Position numbers and translations under genes: made by a program. The notes under the pieces are model-generated. The model searched no databases and was not told the origin of the DNA. It saw only the letters and a list, made by a program, of their open reading frames with translations. Below are positions 25,720 through 39,100 of a stretch of DNA of 64,000 bases, piece by piece (within the stretch, counting starts at the first letter, position 1; each line of letters opens with the position of its first letter). Location: positions 5,224,731 to 5,288,730 of the forward strand of contig NC_041008.1 of NCBI RefSeq assembly GCF_004193775.1. Reading direction: 5' to 3'. Source of the DNA: Glycine soja. Its lineage: Eukaryota > Streptophyta > Magnoliopsida > Fabales > Fabaceae.

Positions 25720-26170
25720 GGTTTATATCTTTTAGTCTATCTAATTTAAAAATGATTTTTTTAGTTCTTATAATTTATATTTTAATTTTTTTTTAGTCTT
25801 TATATTTTATATTTTAATTCTGTTTTAGTCATTACCATCAAAATATGAGTAATATTATCAATTACAATTAATTATAAAAATATTAATAAGTAATTCTTAA
25901 TTAATTTATCGTAAAATAATTTGTAAAAAAAAGTTGATAATTTATAACTAATTATTTTTATATATTTTTTATAATAAATATAATTAAAATATAAATTATA
26001 GAGACTAAAAAGATTTATTTCAAACTATAGGGACTAAAAGAGAATTAAAATATAAATTATAAGAACTAAAAAGATCACTTTTAAACTATAGAAATTAAAA
26101 GAAAATTAAAATGTAAATTATAAAAATTAAAGAAATCATTTTTAAATTATAAAAACTAAAAAATACAAAT
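25720..26170. mobile_element. Decayed inverted-repeat (MITE-like) element
   Basis: The left part is rich in TTTTAGTCTTTATATTTTAT forms. The right part repeats their complement (AAATTATAGAGACTAAAAAG and variants, about four times). No coding content; the ends are not precise. Confidence 0.5.
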
Positions 26171-27954
26171 CACGAAATTAAATCGATCAAATGAGTAATT
26201 TCACATATAATTAATTAAGTTTAGTTGGTTCAGTAATTCTTAAACCTATTTATGATTTTTCAATAACTAAATTTTCATTTGCTACTTGATTGGCTGAACA
26301 TTTACATATTTGGTAGAACATTTATATTTTTATCCTACTGGTTTGACTTGAATGCTTCCGTGTCAATATTTCCAACAAATAACAGGCACAAGTAGTGCCT
26401 AGATAACTTGAACATGGTCCTGTTTTCAATTGGAACCAGCTCAGGTGTAGACACGGATTAAGACCAATGTCTGGCTTGAATTTTATCTGCCTCAGTTGCT
26501 TTGGTGTTATTCACATGTTTTCTGTAGACACATATGCTCATATCATAGAGAGAGAATAAGAGATGTTGTTCTATTTTGCCGTTTACTTCTCTAATCTGTC
26601 AACTAAACTACACTTTTTTTTTTCTAAGGCTAGGGCATCACGTGCTGGCAATTGTGCATGGAACATGCCTTCAATTGCATAAGTGACAGAACTGGCGGAA
26701 AAATACAAATCCTTTCCCCTTTCATAACGTGCTTGGTTGGTCTCACAATTTTAGTAAATTTAGCTTCCCTATTATAAAATAAAACACCGGCAAGTTAAAT
26801 TAAAAACTATTTCATATACTTCCAGCGTATGAAATTATTTATATGATCAGTTTTATCAACGATTTCATAAAACAATACAATTGGACGGTACATATCCTTT
26901 TATACCCCCTAGTTATATGGAGAAAAAAAATAAAAGATACCTTCAATTTATAGGTTTTCATTAATATCACAACGAGTGTATTTGATTTAATAAATCATAA
27001 CTGTACATCCTCTCATACTTACAGATAACTCTGAAAACTAAATATAGAAAAATTTATTCAAGAGATTTCAATCTCTTTAAGAGATATCTTTTCATACACA
27101 CAAATATAATAGCCAAACTCATAAATGTATGCTTAAATTAAAAATATAATTAATTTCCAACCATACTATATATTACATAATCTTTTTTCTCCAATTTCTA
27201 ATATTCTATTAATGTGACATATTGTCCTATGCTAATCTGACAATTATAATGCAGCTCAAGTGACGTTACCCTATTTTTAAAAAGTTAAATGAGCTCTGAA
27301 ATTAGTCTTGGATAACATGTCTCACATCAATGAATTATAAACTCGTTATAGAGAATATTAAAAAAAATACTTTTAACACATTTTAATTCATTATTGTATT
27401 ATTAATTAAAATAGAAAAGTATATAAATCTCACTCTTTATATAATCAACTTTCAGGAATAAATTCTACCCAATAATAAAAAAATATGATACTAACAATGC
27501 TCAAGAATATATAATTTAGTAAGAGGAATATGGGTCTACAATACTTTAGAAAAGGAAAGTCCCTCAAGCTAAAATCCTACCATGCACATAAATTCTAATC
27601 TGGCTCATGAATTACATCGTGGTTCCCCAAATTATAGTCTTCTATAAAAGCATTTGCAACCAGGCGCCATCTCCAATTGAATAGCTTTGTACATAACAAA
27701 CCTTAAAATACATCATCTCCAATTCATATAAGGCGAAGCTTATTTCCCCAAAGAAAATCTTCTACTCTATATATAATCTATAATATATTTATAACTCAAA
27801 TCTTTTACAAGGATTTTTACAATTTGACAAGAGAAAAAAAAAATGGGCCAGACCATACATGCACCCCCAGACCCGTCAAAATCGCCTGGTTCCAGGTTGT
27901 TTCCTAACAGAAGATGCAGCCAAAAGATGTCACACTGACATGAGTGATACACAG
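26171..27954. other. Intergenic DNA and 3' flank of the formin gene
   Basis: AT-rich DNA. The part next to 27955 is probably the 3' UTR of the minus-strand formin. No other gene is supported. Confidence 0.55.
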
Positions 27955-30900
27955 CTAAGGAGATGGACTATGATCATCATCATCTGAGGAATTGTATTGT
28001 CTCTTTCCAACAAGTCCTGGAAGGGGTTGTGGAAGCATAGGGTTCACTGGGACAGGGAATCTATGTGCTGAACTAACCATGGTTCTCTCATTTATCATTC
28101 CAACTTCTTTGCACACCCTATCAAGAACTGTTAAGAAGTCTCTTACTACCATGAAGATTCTAAATGGATGAGCTTCTTCCTTTGACAAGTTCCCATGGAA
28201 ATACTCTGTGATCTCCTTCACAAGGGATAAGGCAACACTTTCTTGTGCTTGGACTTTTAGAATCTCCTCCTCAGCCATTCTCATGAACTTGTTCATCGAC
28301 TCTCTGAACTTCTGGCTGCTTTCATCTGACCCTGCTGCTTCATCCAACTGCACAGCCTCTGCAATGTGTGCAATCCCTTTGGAGAGTTTGGATACCTCGC
28401 TGCTGAGGACTTCAGAGTCCATAGCAGCGGCCTTCTTCACACTCGCTAGGTCAGAACTCAGACTAGACACGACTTGCAGGCCGAGGCGTCTACACTTGGC
28501 ATCGTCGTTCAAGTTCGTGCTCGGTGTTTGATTAGTACTTGAGGGACGTGCGCCTTCAGTTCTGATGATTTCTTGTACGACGAAGTGCAGTAGAGTGGTT
28601 TTGCCGTCCGCACCTTTGACGTCAACCAGCTTGAGAAGCGTATCAAGCTTGAATGCGTGTGCATCGCCGCGGTTGGTCCCCACATTCATACGGTTCCCAG
28701 TTTTGAGCACAGCCTCTAGAAGCTTCAAGAACATTCTACTGTTTCGCAGCTCTTCACAGGCAGCCTGCAAGTGCAAGACACTGTAAGTCATGACATGTAC
28801 AAAGAGAAACCTCTTGAGAATCATGTATGGACATCATTACCAGATTCTGCTTGGCCTCCACTACAAGAGAATGTATTTGGGAAAATGGGCAGAGAGATGG
28901 AGAAAAATAATGGGAGAGGATATAAACAATTCAATGGAAAAGAATGATGATTGGTTATTACCTCCAAAGTTTGAAAGGATTTCCTAAGATACTCCACTTC
29001 GGACTCAAAATTGGCTATGTAAAGCATTGCTTCCACCCTTTTAAATGCGAAAGGTACATCAAGCACTGCCTTCAAAAATTTCTCAGCAGGACCAAGTTTG
29101 GTTGGAGAATCATCTTTATGTTCCTTCAATTTGCGTTCTTCCTCCTTGCTTGGTGCCATTTTTAACAAGCTTTCGAGTAGTTCGGTTCCAAGTGTATCAG
29201 TAATGCCTGTCAAAAGGTAAATTGATTTAGCTACATAATCGGAACACAATTAGTAGTAAAAATTGGATAGTGGTGGACAGATTTAGTTATTGAAAGCACA
29301 TTCTTATGAACAAGGGCTACAAGCAAACTTTTACAAAACAAAGTTTAAACTAAAAGTTGATTTTTGTTTAACAAATAGAGAATATAGAGAGAGAACACCA
29401 CAAACAAGAGACAAGATGAAACCTCTTCATTTAGCACTTCATGAAACTTGTGAGTCACAAATAGACAAATCAACAGACTTGCCAAAGATAGATTTAGAAT
29501 GCAGAAGTATTTTGTTTCAGTAACCAGACTACCGGAGTCTTGAGGAGAGAAATAACTTAGCTAAAAGAAATTCTCCAGAAATAAACCAATACGATAGCCT
29601 AACAAAACAGACCAGCAGCTTCATTCAACTAACATGTACTATTTATAACTATATGTGGGCAATAAACACATCTTCCTCTGAATGAAGACCTACACCTATT
29701 CACCTAATTTCTACTATACCAAAGCAAAAGTTGTTGCCAAATTAGTGTCGACATATCTATCTTCTTTTTCCTTTGAAAACTTCCCACTTTATCCAGCAAC
29801 TGTATAAAATACCCAAGCATCAACTGCACATGCAACTAAAATTGATGTGTCGGGAGTGGGTAAAGAATTTATTCCAAATGATTATTATTAAAAGGCCAAG
29901 ATCAGCAAGAATTTAAGCGGGTGCCAATATTACCACAACTGCCAACACTTCAAATAGAAGTTGTTCTATGCAAGGAACAAATCAATAATTACAACAAAAC
30001 TAAAAAAGTTTGAAGTTATGACCTTCTAAGAGTGCTTCACACACTTCTTCAATAGTCACATTAAGTGCCCTTAATAAGATAGCGATGTTTTGGGACTTTT
30101 TAGGATCCAATACCCTATCCTCCTGATTTTGTGGCGCAAGAACTGAGCGTGGAGTAGTATCCTTGGGTTTTGGGTTTGGCGTGTTCACTACAAACAAAGT
30201 TTCGATCATCTCCTCATTCAACCTGCAGCAAAACCCAATTCAAAGCACTTAATCCATGAACAACAACCACAACAAGTCACACGTGAATCATCAACTACTA
30301 AAAGTGTCATTCCCTAAGCGTAACAGGAATTCAAAAAGCAAAATGCAACAGCAAAATAACAAGATAGTAACATAGTGAGTGACAGTTAAAGATCTTACTT
30401 GAAAGAACTGGACCTCAACTGATCCCACACCATCTCACGATCAGAGCTGGCCCTCACTTTGTCCCAATGCAAAGGCTTCAACTTAGGCTTAGATGTCTCC
30501 TCAGAACCCTCCTCAAAATTCTGAGAACTAGCCGGTGGCAACTCAACTGGGGAAACCTTCGTATTTGGTGTTTGCAACACAAAAGGCCTAGAAGGTGGCG
30601 TCAGCGGCGGCGCCGGCCTCGAAATCTGTTGATCCACCGGCGTCACTGGAGACGGCACCTCCCACTGCTTACGCTGCCGGGGAACCGCCAGAGGTGGCGG
30701 TGGCGGTGGTGGAGGTGGAGGCGGAGCTAAAACACTACTAGATGGAGCAATTGGTACTGAAAGAACCGGAATTTCCCATTGTTTCCTCTGTGGAACTGAA
30801 AAATTTGGTGCTTCGCCAATTGGTGTCAACAAGTCAGGAATCTCCCAGTGTTTCCGAGAAGGTGGTGGCTGAGGCTGAGAGTTCAACTCTCTCTCCGGCG

Positions 30901-32383
30901 AAGAAAGGAGCGTCGGTGACAAATGCAACGATGAAAGGGGAGAATGTCGATACCGATCTGAAACGTCGGATATTGTCGGAGACTGATCCAACTCATGATG
31001 CAAGTTCATCCCTATAACCGGCGACGGCAGAGAAAACGCCGAGGACTTCCCATTGGAAGAAGCGTTGGACAATCTCGGTGACCCACTTTCGTTTTTCGAC
31101 TTAGATGAACCAAAAGATTGCGTCTTTTCAAGCACAACAAGTCCCGGAACAGATTCTCCATCTGGGGTTTGTTTTTTCTTTGGAGACAGAGAGAGCGGCG
31201 ACAGCGACGGCGACTGACACTCCCTCCGCTCCGGCGTCGACGATATTGACGACGACGGCACGTGCTGCCCAAAAACCGGCGACGGAGACGACAGTATGGA
31301 CGAGGACGCCGAGCTTCTAATCGCCGTCGCCTCCTGCGGTGGCGAATGGTGGGTTATGGTATTTTCCGGCGACTTAGGTAGTGATTTTCTGGGGCTTATG
31401 CTCACCGGAGGAGAAAGACTAATGGAATGAGAGCGATCCGGGGAAGCAGAAGAGGAAGAAGAGTAAGAAGAAGTGGATGACTCACTGCTGCTACGACCAA
31501 CCAAGTTTTCCCCGGCAATGGCGTTGAAAACTCGCCGGGAACCCGATCCAGCTCCGGCGGAGCCTTCTCTTCCATTATTCAGCGACCCTCTCGGCGAGTA
31601 GAACTCTTCTTCATCGTCCTCCACCGTCGCCGTCGATTCCTCCCGAAGCCTCGAAGCCTGCCGCGCCAGCGGCGGCAGCGGCTGGAGCTCTGGCGAGTCC
31701 ATTTTCCGAGGATTCAACGCGGCGGCGCGTGGGTCAGAGAGCTCATCAACGCCGCCGCGGGAGTTCACAATGGTGCCAAGGTAGAGAAACTCAGAGCTTG
31801 TAGAAGACGTGTTTCTGGCTTTCCGGGAAGCGGCGCCGGATGTGGTGGAGGCTTCGCGAGGGAAGAGACGGATGCTGCTGTCGGATCTGAGGGTTTTATC
31901 GTCGGCGGAGTAGTTTTTGCGGCGGCGGCGGCAGTAGACGAAGGCGGAAAGGGCGACGACCGCGGCGGCGCAGGCGACGGCGGCGATGGCGACGGCGAGG
32001 AGTTTTTTGGAGGAAGATTTGAACTTTTGGGTTTGGGGGAGGATGAGAGAGGAGATGTTAGCAGGGAAGGAAGCAAAGGCAGAAGGAGAAGGAGGAGGAG
32101 GAGGAGAAGGGTATGTTGGGAAAAAGGGTGTGGAAGAAGAAGCATTGGTATTGGGTGTGGTTGAAAATGGGTACTTTGGGTTTGGAGGTGATGATGGAGG
32201 AGGGCTTGGGGGTTGTGAGGGAGGAGGGGATCCATTTTGGGGGAGAAGGGGTTGGTGGAGGATTCTTCTGTTGTTGCTGCTGATGGTGGGTGTGGAAGTG
32301 GAAAGGAGTGGTGCAATGAGAAGGAAGAATGCGAGGGTGGTGCTGCTGCTGCACATTCTGCTGTGCTGCTTGCTATCTCTCAT
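27955..32383 (-). CDS. FH1: Class I formin (FH1-like), membrane-anchored actin nucleator
   Basis: Seen: minus-strand exons 32383..30399, 30222..30023, 29206..28962 and 28764..27955 join in phase to 1079 residues. Start ATG at 32383 (MRDSKQHSR; a second in-frame Met is residue 10). Order: signal peptide (about 1-31), Pro-rich extensin-like ectodomain (about 50-105), one transmembrane helix (about 128-150) followed by CRRRRK, a long Ser/Pro-rich linker, a run of twelve prolines (about 553-564), then FH2 from about 632 ([53 protein letters not shown]). A WE(I/V)P motif occurs three times beside the poly-Pro stretch. Family knowledge: FH1 binds profilin and FH2 nucleates actin at the plasma membrane and cell wall. 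The four-exon layout fits the AtFH1 group. All FH2 landmarks I looked for are present and no lesion was seen. Confidence 0.95.
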
Positions 32384-32405
32384 GTTTCTCTCTCTTGCTA
32401 AATGT

Positions 32406-32436
32406 GGGAGAGAGAGAGAGAGGGGGGGGGGGGGAG
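32406..32436. repeat. GA run followed by a poly-G tract in the formin leader
   Basis: A GAGAGAGAGA run passes into about twelve Gs just upstream of the formin start codon. On the coding strand this is a C-run/TC-rich leader, a common plant core-promoter and 5' UTR composition. Confidence 0.85.
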
Positions 32437-33299
32437 GGAAGGGAGAAGAAGATTTGTTAGAGTGAGAGTGGGAAAAAGGTTGAATCAGATCGACAAAAGG
32501 GGAGAAAGTAGATGGTAAAATTTAGGTGGTGGTGGATCCAGCTAAGATTCTGATTTTGCTGATGTTTTGCTATTTCCACTCCCCTCTTCTGCTTCTTCTG
32601 ACCTTCTGTGTTCTGTTCTACTCTTCTTCCTCCACTTTTTAATTCTTTTTTTATTAATTGTTATGGTAAATTTGAAGCAAGTTACATTAACACATTCAGA
32701 TTTTTTTTTTAATTATGCACAATGTTCCACTTGTCCATTCTATTATAAATAGATTAACAATCAATACAATCAAATTTTTATAATATGTCAATTTTAAATA
32801 TTTGTTAGTATTTGACATGATCACTCTCGTTCACAATCCCAACTGAACAATGTGGGAAAATGAGTATTCTTCAATCAGGACGATGTTAGGAAATTAAGGA
32901 TTCAATTTCTCTAACTGAAGATGTATGTTTTAAAGTAGAAAATATCCTCACCACCATTAATTAAAATATTAATAGTTGAGAACTGTAATAAAGTTATATA
33001 TATATGTGAAAAAATTTTAAGTTAGTTACAATTTTAATAGTTGAATTTTAATCAACGGATATTAATATAGTTCATCGTCTATGTTACATTCCTCTCACTA
33101 GAATTAAATCTAAAAGTAATTTAAAAATTGATTATATATGCATGCAATGTACATCTATTTGAGTTTATCACAACTCTTTGGTTTTTCAAATAACAATATC
33201 TTTTTATTAGGAGGAAACAAAAATCCCAAAAGAAACCATAGCTTGTAGTAATAAATGCCCATAGCATCTGAGAAGAATTCCAAACAAGAAACACATCGT
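32437..33299. other. Upstream flank of the formin gene
   Basis: Probable promoter region, pyrimidine-rich near 32570-32640, then AT-rich. No gene. Confidence 0.5.
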
Positions 33300-33810
33300 C
33301 CAATGAAGATCCATGCTTGGCCAACCAGTCAGCACAAACATTTTCCTTCCTGGTTATGATAAATTAAGTTGGACCTCCCAATACGAGGATAAGAGTTGAC
33401 GAATCCTAGCTACTATGATTGCAGCATAAGGGTGTTATTGATTCAATGCTCCCTTGACAAGTTGAATAGCATATAGAGAATCTGAATAACAAATGATCAA
33501 ATTAATGGTATCCTTGCTCCAAGCATAGTGAAGACCATGAAACAGCGCAATGAGTTTAACATTAGGGTTCCTAAGAAACCTAGTAACCAATTTTCCTGTG
33601 AGTCCTTAATAAGAGCCCCGAAGCCAGATCTTCCTGAATTTCCTATAGAGAACTTCAATCAACATTAATCTTCATGTAATTTGTTGGTGACAGATCCAAG
33701 CAACAAGAAAAGTTTGTTCACAACACAATCTGTTTGGTAAGGAAATCCTTGAAGGTTATTATGAGGTTTGTAACCTGGTTAAGAATATACCACTCCATCC
33801 AGACTTCATC
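33300..33810 (-). pseudogene. LINE RNase H-like fragment, decayed
   Basis: Seen on the minus strand in several frames: KINVD, GFGALIKD, then LFHGLHYAWSKDTINLIICY, SDSLYAIQLVKGA and VCADWLAKHGSS. These are the landmarks of the plant retroelement RNase H domain (VDGS, G.GA..RD, E/H..AL..G...A, SD, N..AD.LAK.G). The frame is broken by stops and shifts. It lies downstream of, and in the same orientation as, the RT-zinc region at 35320-36150. I infer one old LINE broken by later DNA, but two separate fragments are possible. Confidence 0.75.
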
Positions 33811-34514
33811 TTCGAACACTATAAAAACATTTTATATTGTTATAGCATGCTCTTCTTACCTTAAAACAATATAATAATGTCATTTAATTTGAAAAATATT
33901 TTAATTTAATTATGAAAATAAATTGTATTATTTTAATGCTTTATAATAAAATGTGACATTTTTATAATTATAATTACAAAATTATTTTTAAAATTAAATA
34001 TCCTAAATGTTGAAGTCCCACTGTGTAGCCTGTGATAGACTTTTACTTTGCTGAAAAAACAAAAACTGTCGGTTGTAACTTGTAATACCAATACCAAATA
34101 TCCTACAATTATGTAGCACTTTAGTTGGACAATTGACAACAACAAAAAAAAACATTTTAATGCCTTAAAGTTTGGGGAAAAAGATTCAACAAAGGAAATT
34201 ACCATAAAGAATAAAGAAGAGATGCAAAAGAAAACAAGCAAGCTTGTCTTTTAAGACGCATTTCCCATTATTTATGAATAGTATTTTTATTTCATGATTG
34301 AGAACTAATTTATTTTTTATTCATAAGAATAAAAAATCTATATGTAAAGATTAAAAATTTATAATAACTCACATATACCTTATTTAATTATCAACCAAGT
34401 TAAGATTCTCTTAATTATGAGAATTAATTCTATCTAAATTAAATAATATCATTGTAAGTGACAAATTCTTCATCTGAATACTGTATTTGTTTATCCAAAA
34501 CTTAAATTTTAAAA
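33811..34514. other. AT-rich DNA between LINE pieces
   Basis: No gene or clear repeat. The 33933-34241 minus open frame is low-complexity. Confidence 0.5.
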
Positions 34515-34720
34515 ATTTTGATTAAAGAAAATGAGTTATGGACAAATTGGTATCTACGGACCCTTATATGCGGATGTCGGTCACCGAAAACGGTGCGTTC
34601 CGTGAGCCAGCACGCGCCCCAATACAGCTTCTTCAAAGCATCCAAGATCCTGGTCAGACTAGTCTTACGAGAATACTTTGCACAATTGCACATGTTGCAA
34701 AGCACTTGTGTTCATGTCGA
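34515..34720. other. GC-balanced island of unknown origin
   Basis: About 200 bases with clearly higher GC than the flanks. Three overlapping open frames cross it (plus 34518-34772 and 34538-34759; minus 34502-34705). I recognise none of the translations. It may be a captured exon, organelle-derived DNA or an old repeat core. Confidence 0.4.
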
Positions 34721-35319
34721 CGTCTTTATATTAATATTTTATTATTGTTGCCATATTAAACAATATTTTTAAAATCATATTAACTGTTAAACAAATCAAG
34801 ACACTAATTCAAAAGATTTAATAATTGAATACTATCATGACTAAATTGGTATTATTAAAAAATATAAAATAATATTGAAAAACATAATACCAGAAATTAA
34901 TGAAAGTAAAAATAAAATTTAATAAAACTCGACTCGAATGAAATACTATATAATTATATCTTTAATTATCTAAGTTTTAACAATACATAGTATTTTTTTT
35001 ATTCGGAAAATCAAACTCAATTATTAGAAAATTTATATTAATTCGCACACTCGAACCCAAACCCTCAAGTCAACTACTCAGTACTAACCCGAAATTACAT
35101 ACAAGTTATACAACATACATGATGTTTATCCTGCATGCTGTAGCAATTGCCAAGCCAACATCAAAAAACCAGAGTTTGGATACAATAACTAGGATTCACG
35201 TACCAATCATAAAAAGAGTAGGAAAAGTTCTTTACTTTCCCATAAAGCCATGACCATTCTCTGAACCGTATTAATTTCACTATTGCATCAAAATCCATTT
35301 GTTCCCCTTCAAAGACAAT
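34721..35319. other. AT-rich DNA, nothing recognised
   Basis: No supported gene or element. Confidence 0.5.
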
Positions 35320-36150
35320 TTTATTTATGTGACACTAAATGGATCAAGCCACTGCACACCAAACAACACTCCACACAATAGTTTTATTCCTTCCAAACCA
35401 AAAACAGTCATGCATAAAGAAATATTTTTTGGGATCCCCCTGGTTAGCAATCTGAACCTCAATCCATTTATAACAGTTTTGCCAGATTCAATATAAAAAC
35501 GGACATGTGATGTGAATATTAAATGGTTGCTATCCTCCTTTTCCCCTGAGCAGAACAGACAAAGTTGGTGTTGTTCTTCCAAGATGTTCCTACATTACAG
35601 ATTTTTCCCAGTGAGTAACTCGTTTTTTATAGTTTCCACACGAAGATAGCAACATTGTGGGGGATGGCAAGCTTCCAAAATGACCTGTAGAAAAGGACAT
35701 CAATAAATTTGTATTTTCAATTAGAAACAAATATGTGTTTGTAACGGAGTAACACCCTGTTAAGATCAACTTTGACACCAATGAATCTTGCCCATCCGCC
35801 ACCAAACTCGCCCCTTCCAATTCGTTCATGAAACTAGTAAACATGGGTAATTTTCATTAGAACCATTGTCTCCTCCAATAAAAATTTCACCCCCTATCAT
35901 CTCATCCTTTTGATTCGAGTTCATAAACATCTCCCATACCTATCCTCAAGCTTGTAATTTCCCATCCATGGTTGCTCCTAAAATTGGATTAACCTTCCAT
36001 CTCTCACCCTCCAACATACATTTTTGTCAAACCATTGGTCATGTTTCTCTTCCTCGCATGCCCCTACAAAGTCCCTCCACCACAAAGAATCATTCCTAGA
36101 TTTCCTCTTAACAAGCAACGAATTACCTTGGCTTTATTTAGAACATAACA
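35320..36150 (-). pseudogene. Non-LTR (LINE) reverse transcriptase C-terminal/zinc-binding fragment
   Basis: Seen on the minus strand, in order and in shifting frames: SLWWRDF...WFDKNVCWRV (the WW.D and W.VG blocks of plant LINEs), then TGCYSVTNTYLFL (the G.YSV.S.Y block), then CLFCSGEKEDSNHLIF (the C..C...E...HLF.C zinc block, zf-RVT). Multiple stops and frame changes show decay. The polymerase core upstream is not recognisable in the window. Confidence 0.82.
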
Positions 36151-39100
36151 CTTGTTGCCAAAGGCAATTATGACCAATATAACCTCCATCTCCATTTCCA
36201 TAAAAGAATAACGTTAAATAACCTAATATTTTTACACTCAAACCTCATTTCTCCTTTGGCATAAATTTCATTTCCCCCATTATGACTCGCAGTCATTCAA
36301 AGTATTAAGTTAGTCAGTTCAATTATATTATAATTTATTTGATTAATCTAGGAAATTACTAAATTAAAATAGAAGTATTTCATAAATTATTTTATTACAT
36401 CAACTTGTTATATTTTTTCGTTTGCCTATAATATTTTAAAATTTTCCTTTTTAATTTACTATATTTAATTAATAAAAAATGTATTTTAAAAAAGACAACA
36501 ATTTTTAAATAATTATAAAATTGAAAATATACTTTTATCCAAAAAAGAAAAATAAAATTTCTATAAAATTTACATATTTTAATTTTATTTTATATGTATT
36601 GAATAGTTTTGCAGTTAATTTCATTAAATACTTCTACTGTAATAAACTAGTTTAATAGTTTTAGTCGATATTTTGATAATAAAAAATTACTTTTAAAACT
36701 CTTATATTAATTAATATTTATCATAGTACCATTTATTTTGAATATTTTTATAAGTTGTATGAAGGTAAAGCATAATTTAAAATTTTAACTAATCATCATC
36801 ACAAAAATATAAAAGAGTTTTGTTAACATCAATTTTAATGACTTATGTTAAAAAAGGATACATATAAAAAAAAAGTTTTATTACATCATAAATATAAATC
36901 ATATTTCTTTCCTTTTTTTTCTTAATAAAAAAACCATTTTTCATCTCTTTAACATGAGAGGTTAATGTTAAGAAAACCTAATTTTAATTAAAAATATTTG
37001 GAAAAATCATTTTATATGTAAATTTAGAAGGTAGGTATAGCTTAATTTATACATTTTCCGTAGATATTAGACTTTATAGGAAATAATTGTTTCATGGTAT
37101 AATACATATTCTCATATGCATTAGCTTAGATAATCAGCATTCCTTACTTTAATTCCATAAAAATATTATAATTTGATTGACATAAGAAGGATCTCTTTAG
37201 ACTTAGTTATCTGTTAGTTGGCTAGCTTATGATAGTAAATAAAATTACAACTACTCTGTTGCGGTATGTTGTAAAATACAATCAACTTTTTATTGTTGAT
37301 TTTTTAAATGGTATCGTAGCTCCTATGCATTCTTTGGAAATTTGTTGTGCCATTGAGTACTTTTTTTTACAAGTCTCTATTAAAATTGAAAATTAACCCT
37401 CAAATAAAGAAAAAAATCAAATATTTAAAATGTCATTATATACTATTATTGCATATATACTGTGATGGTAAGGACAGTTTTTGTGATTAATTTTTCGATT
37501 AGGTCGCACAGCTTTAGTTTGAATTTTTTGTTACCATCATAGTGCTTTTTTCTAGACTTAGATAAATATGGAATCCAAATAAATAAAAAAAGAAGCTAGC
37601 ACCACAATTAGGACTTGAACTTTTTATAATTAAAATCAATTATTGGAATTGTTAATTAAAATTTAATATATATGTAAGTGACAATAAAAAAGCTTAACTA
37701 TAAAACAAATTAGGAGTGTGAATAAATGATTCCTTAGATCATTACAACCTTACAAAATTCTTGACGTCAATGTGTTCCTTTTGTTCTACATCAAATTACA
37801 TTTTCGGATGATCTTTCCTCATCCAAGAATATTTTTCCTCTCAAGCGCGTGGCTTGATTAAAGTATAATTAATTTCTGTAGTTAAGTCAAGTTATTAATG
37901 AAATTCTTTTACTTATAAAAAAAAATTGTAGTTAATAGCTTGAGATTAGATTAAGAAAACTACTTTTTATTTGGTACGAAGAAATTATAACAACTAGAAT
38001 AACTCTGAACTTTATCAACGTACGTTAAGGTAACGGTTAAAATTACCGTTTTAATTCATTGCATCTGTCTACAAAGGGAAAAAAAAGAAAGATCGAAAAA
38101 AAAGAGCAGATCTAGGTGACATGCAATGCAATTCATCAATGGCTAGTGGATATATACTTTCGTATGTGTCTGGTTTCAGTTAAACACGATCTGAGATTCC
38201 GAGTTTTGGGTAACAAGAAAAATATACTTTTGTGGAAAAGTTATTAGGGTATATTTACTTTAGTGAAAAAATAAAAGCAAAAATTGAAAGAAAAGAAAGA
38301 ACAAAAATAAAGAAAGTTTTTCTCTCTCTAATTTAATTTTGTAAAAACAATAAGAAAATATGTATGAAAAAATAATTAAATATCTATAAAAAGATAAATA
38401 AATATGAACAAAAATAAGAACAAATTTATCTTTATATAAAAAAATTATTTTCATTTATGTCAATTTTAAGACATCCTATACATTAAAAAAAAGACATTCT
38501 TGAAGAGTAACTCGTGCATTGCACGGTAGAGAAAAAATGCAAGAGAGGGAGAGAGAAAAAAAGTAAACGAGAGAGGACGAAGAGGAAAAAAAAAGACTCA
38601 TATACAGTACTACACTAAAAAAATGGCACATACTACACTATTTTTTATTTTCTTCTTCAATAATAACTTATTGAAAAATTTGTTCAAACACAACTTTATG
38701 ATATTATATATATGACTTGTCAAGAATATTATTAAAAGTTAGTAGTAAAAATATATATTGAAAATCACAACAATATCTGACAGTATGTAATAATAGTATT
38801 TCAATCATACAAAAATAATTAACCTTTATTTACAAAAATAAAAAAAAACTTCTGAATCAAATAAAGTCACTGTAGAATAGATATTTTATGACGTAAACTA
38901 AAAAGGTGGCATGCAATAAATGTGTGCATTACGTAGGTGCCTGAAACGGGGTATAACGAGTACACTACAATTACCTACTGCATGGTGCTTGCGTAATAAT
39001 GGCAGTAAAATACAATCTTAGAATCCATCAACACACAAAGTTTCTCGTCTACGTGTAATGTGTATGGTCATTTACCCTGACAGAAATTATTATTCTGCTT

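Noticed and set aside
28208..29165. Plus-strand frames opposite the formin FH2 exons
   Set aside because: Antisense shadows of conserved FH2 coding sequence.
30467..32465. Several plus-strand Arg-rich or Gly-rich frames and alternative minus frames over the formin first exon
   Set aside because: They are shadows of Ser/Pro-rich coding DNA; only the formin frame shows domains and consistent splicing.
38500..38530. CGTGCATTGCACGG near-palindrome as a transposon end
   Set aside because: No partner end or target duplication found nearby; kept only as a note.
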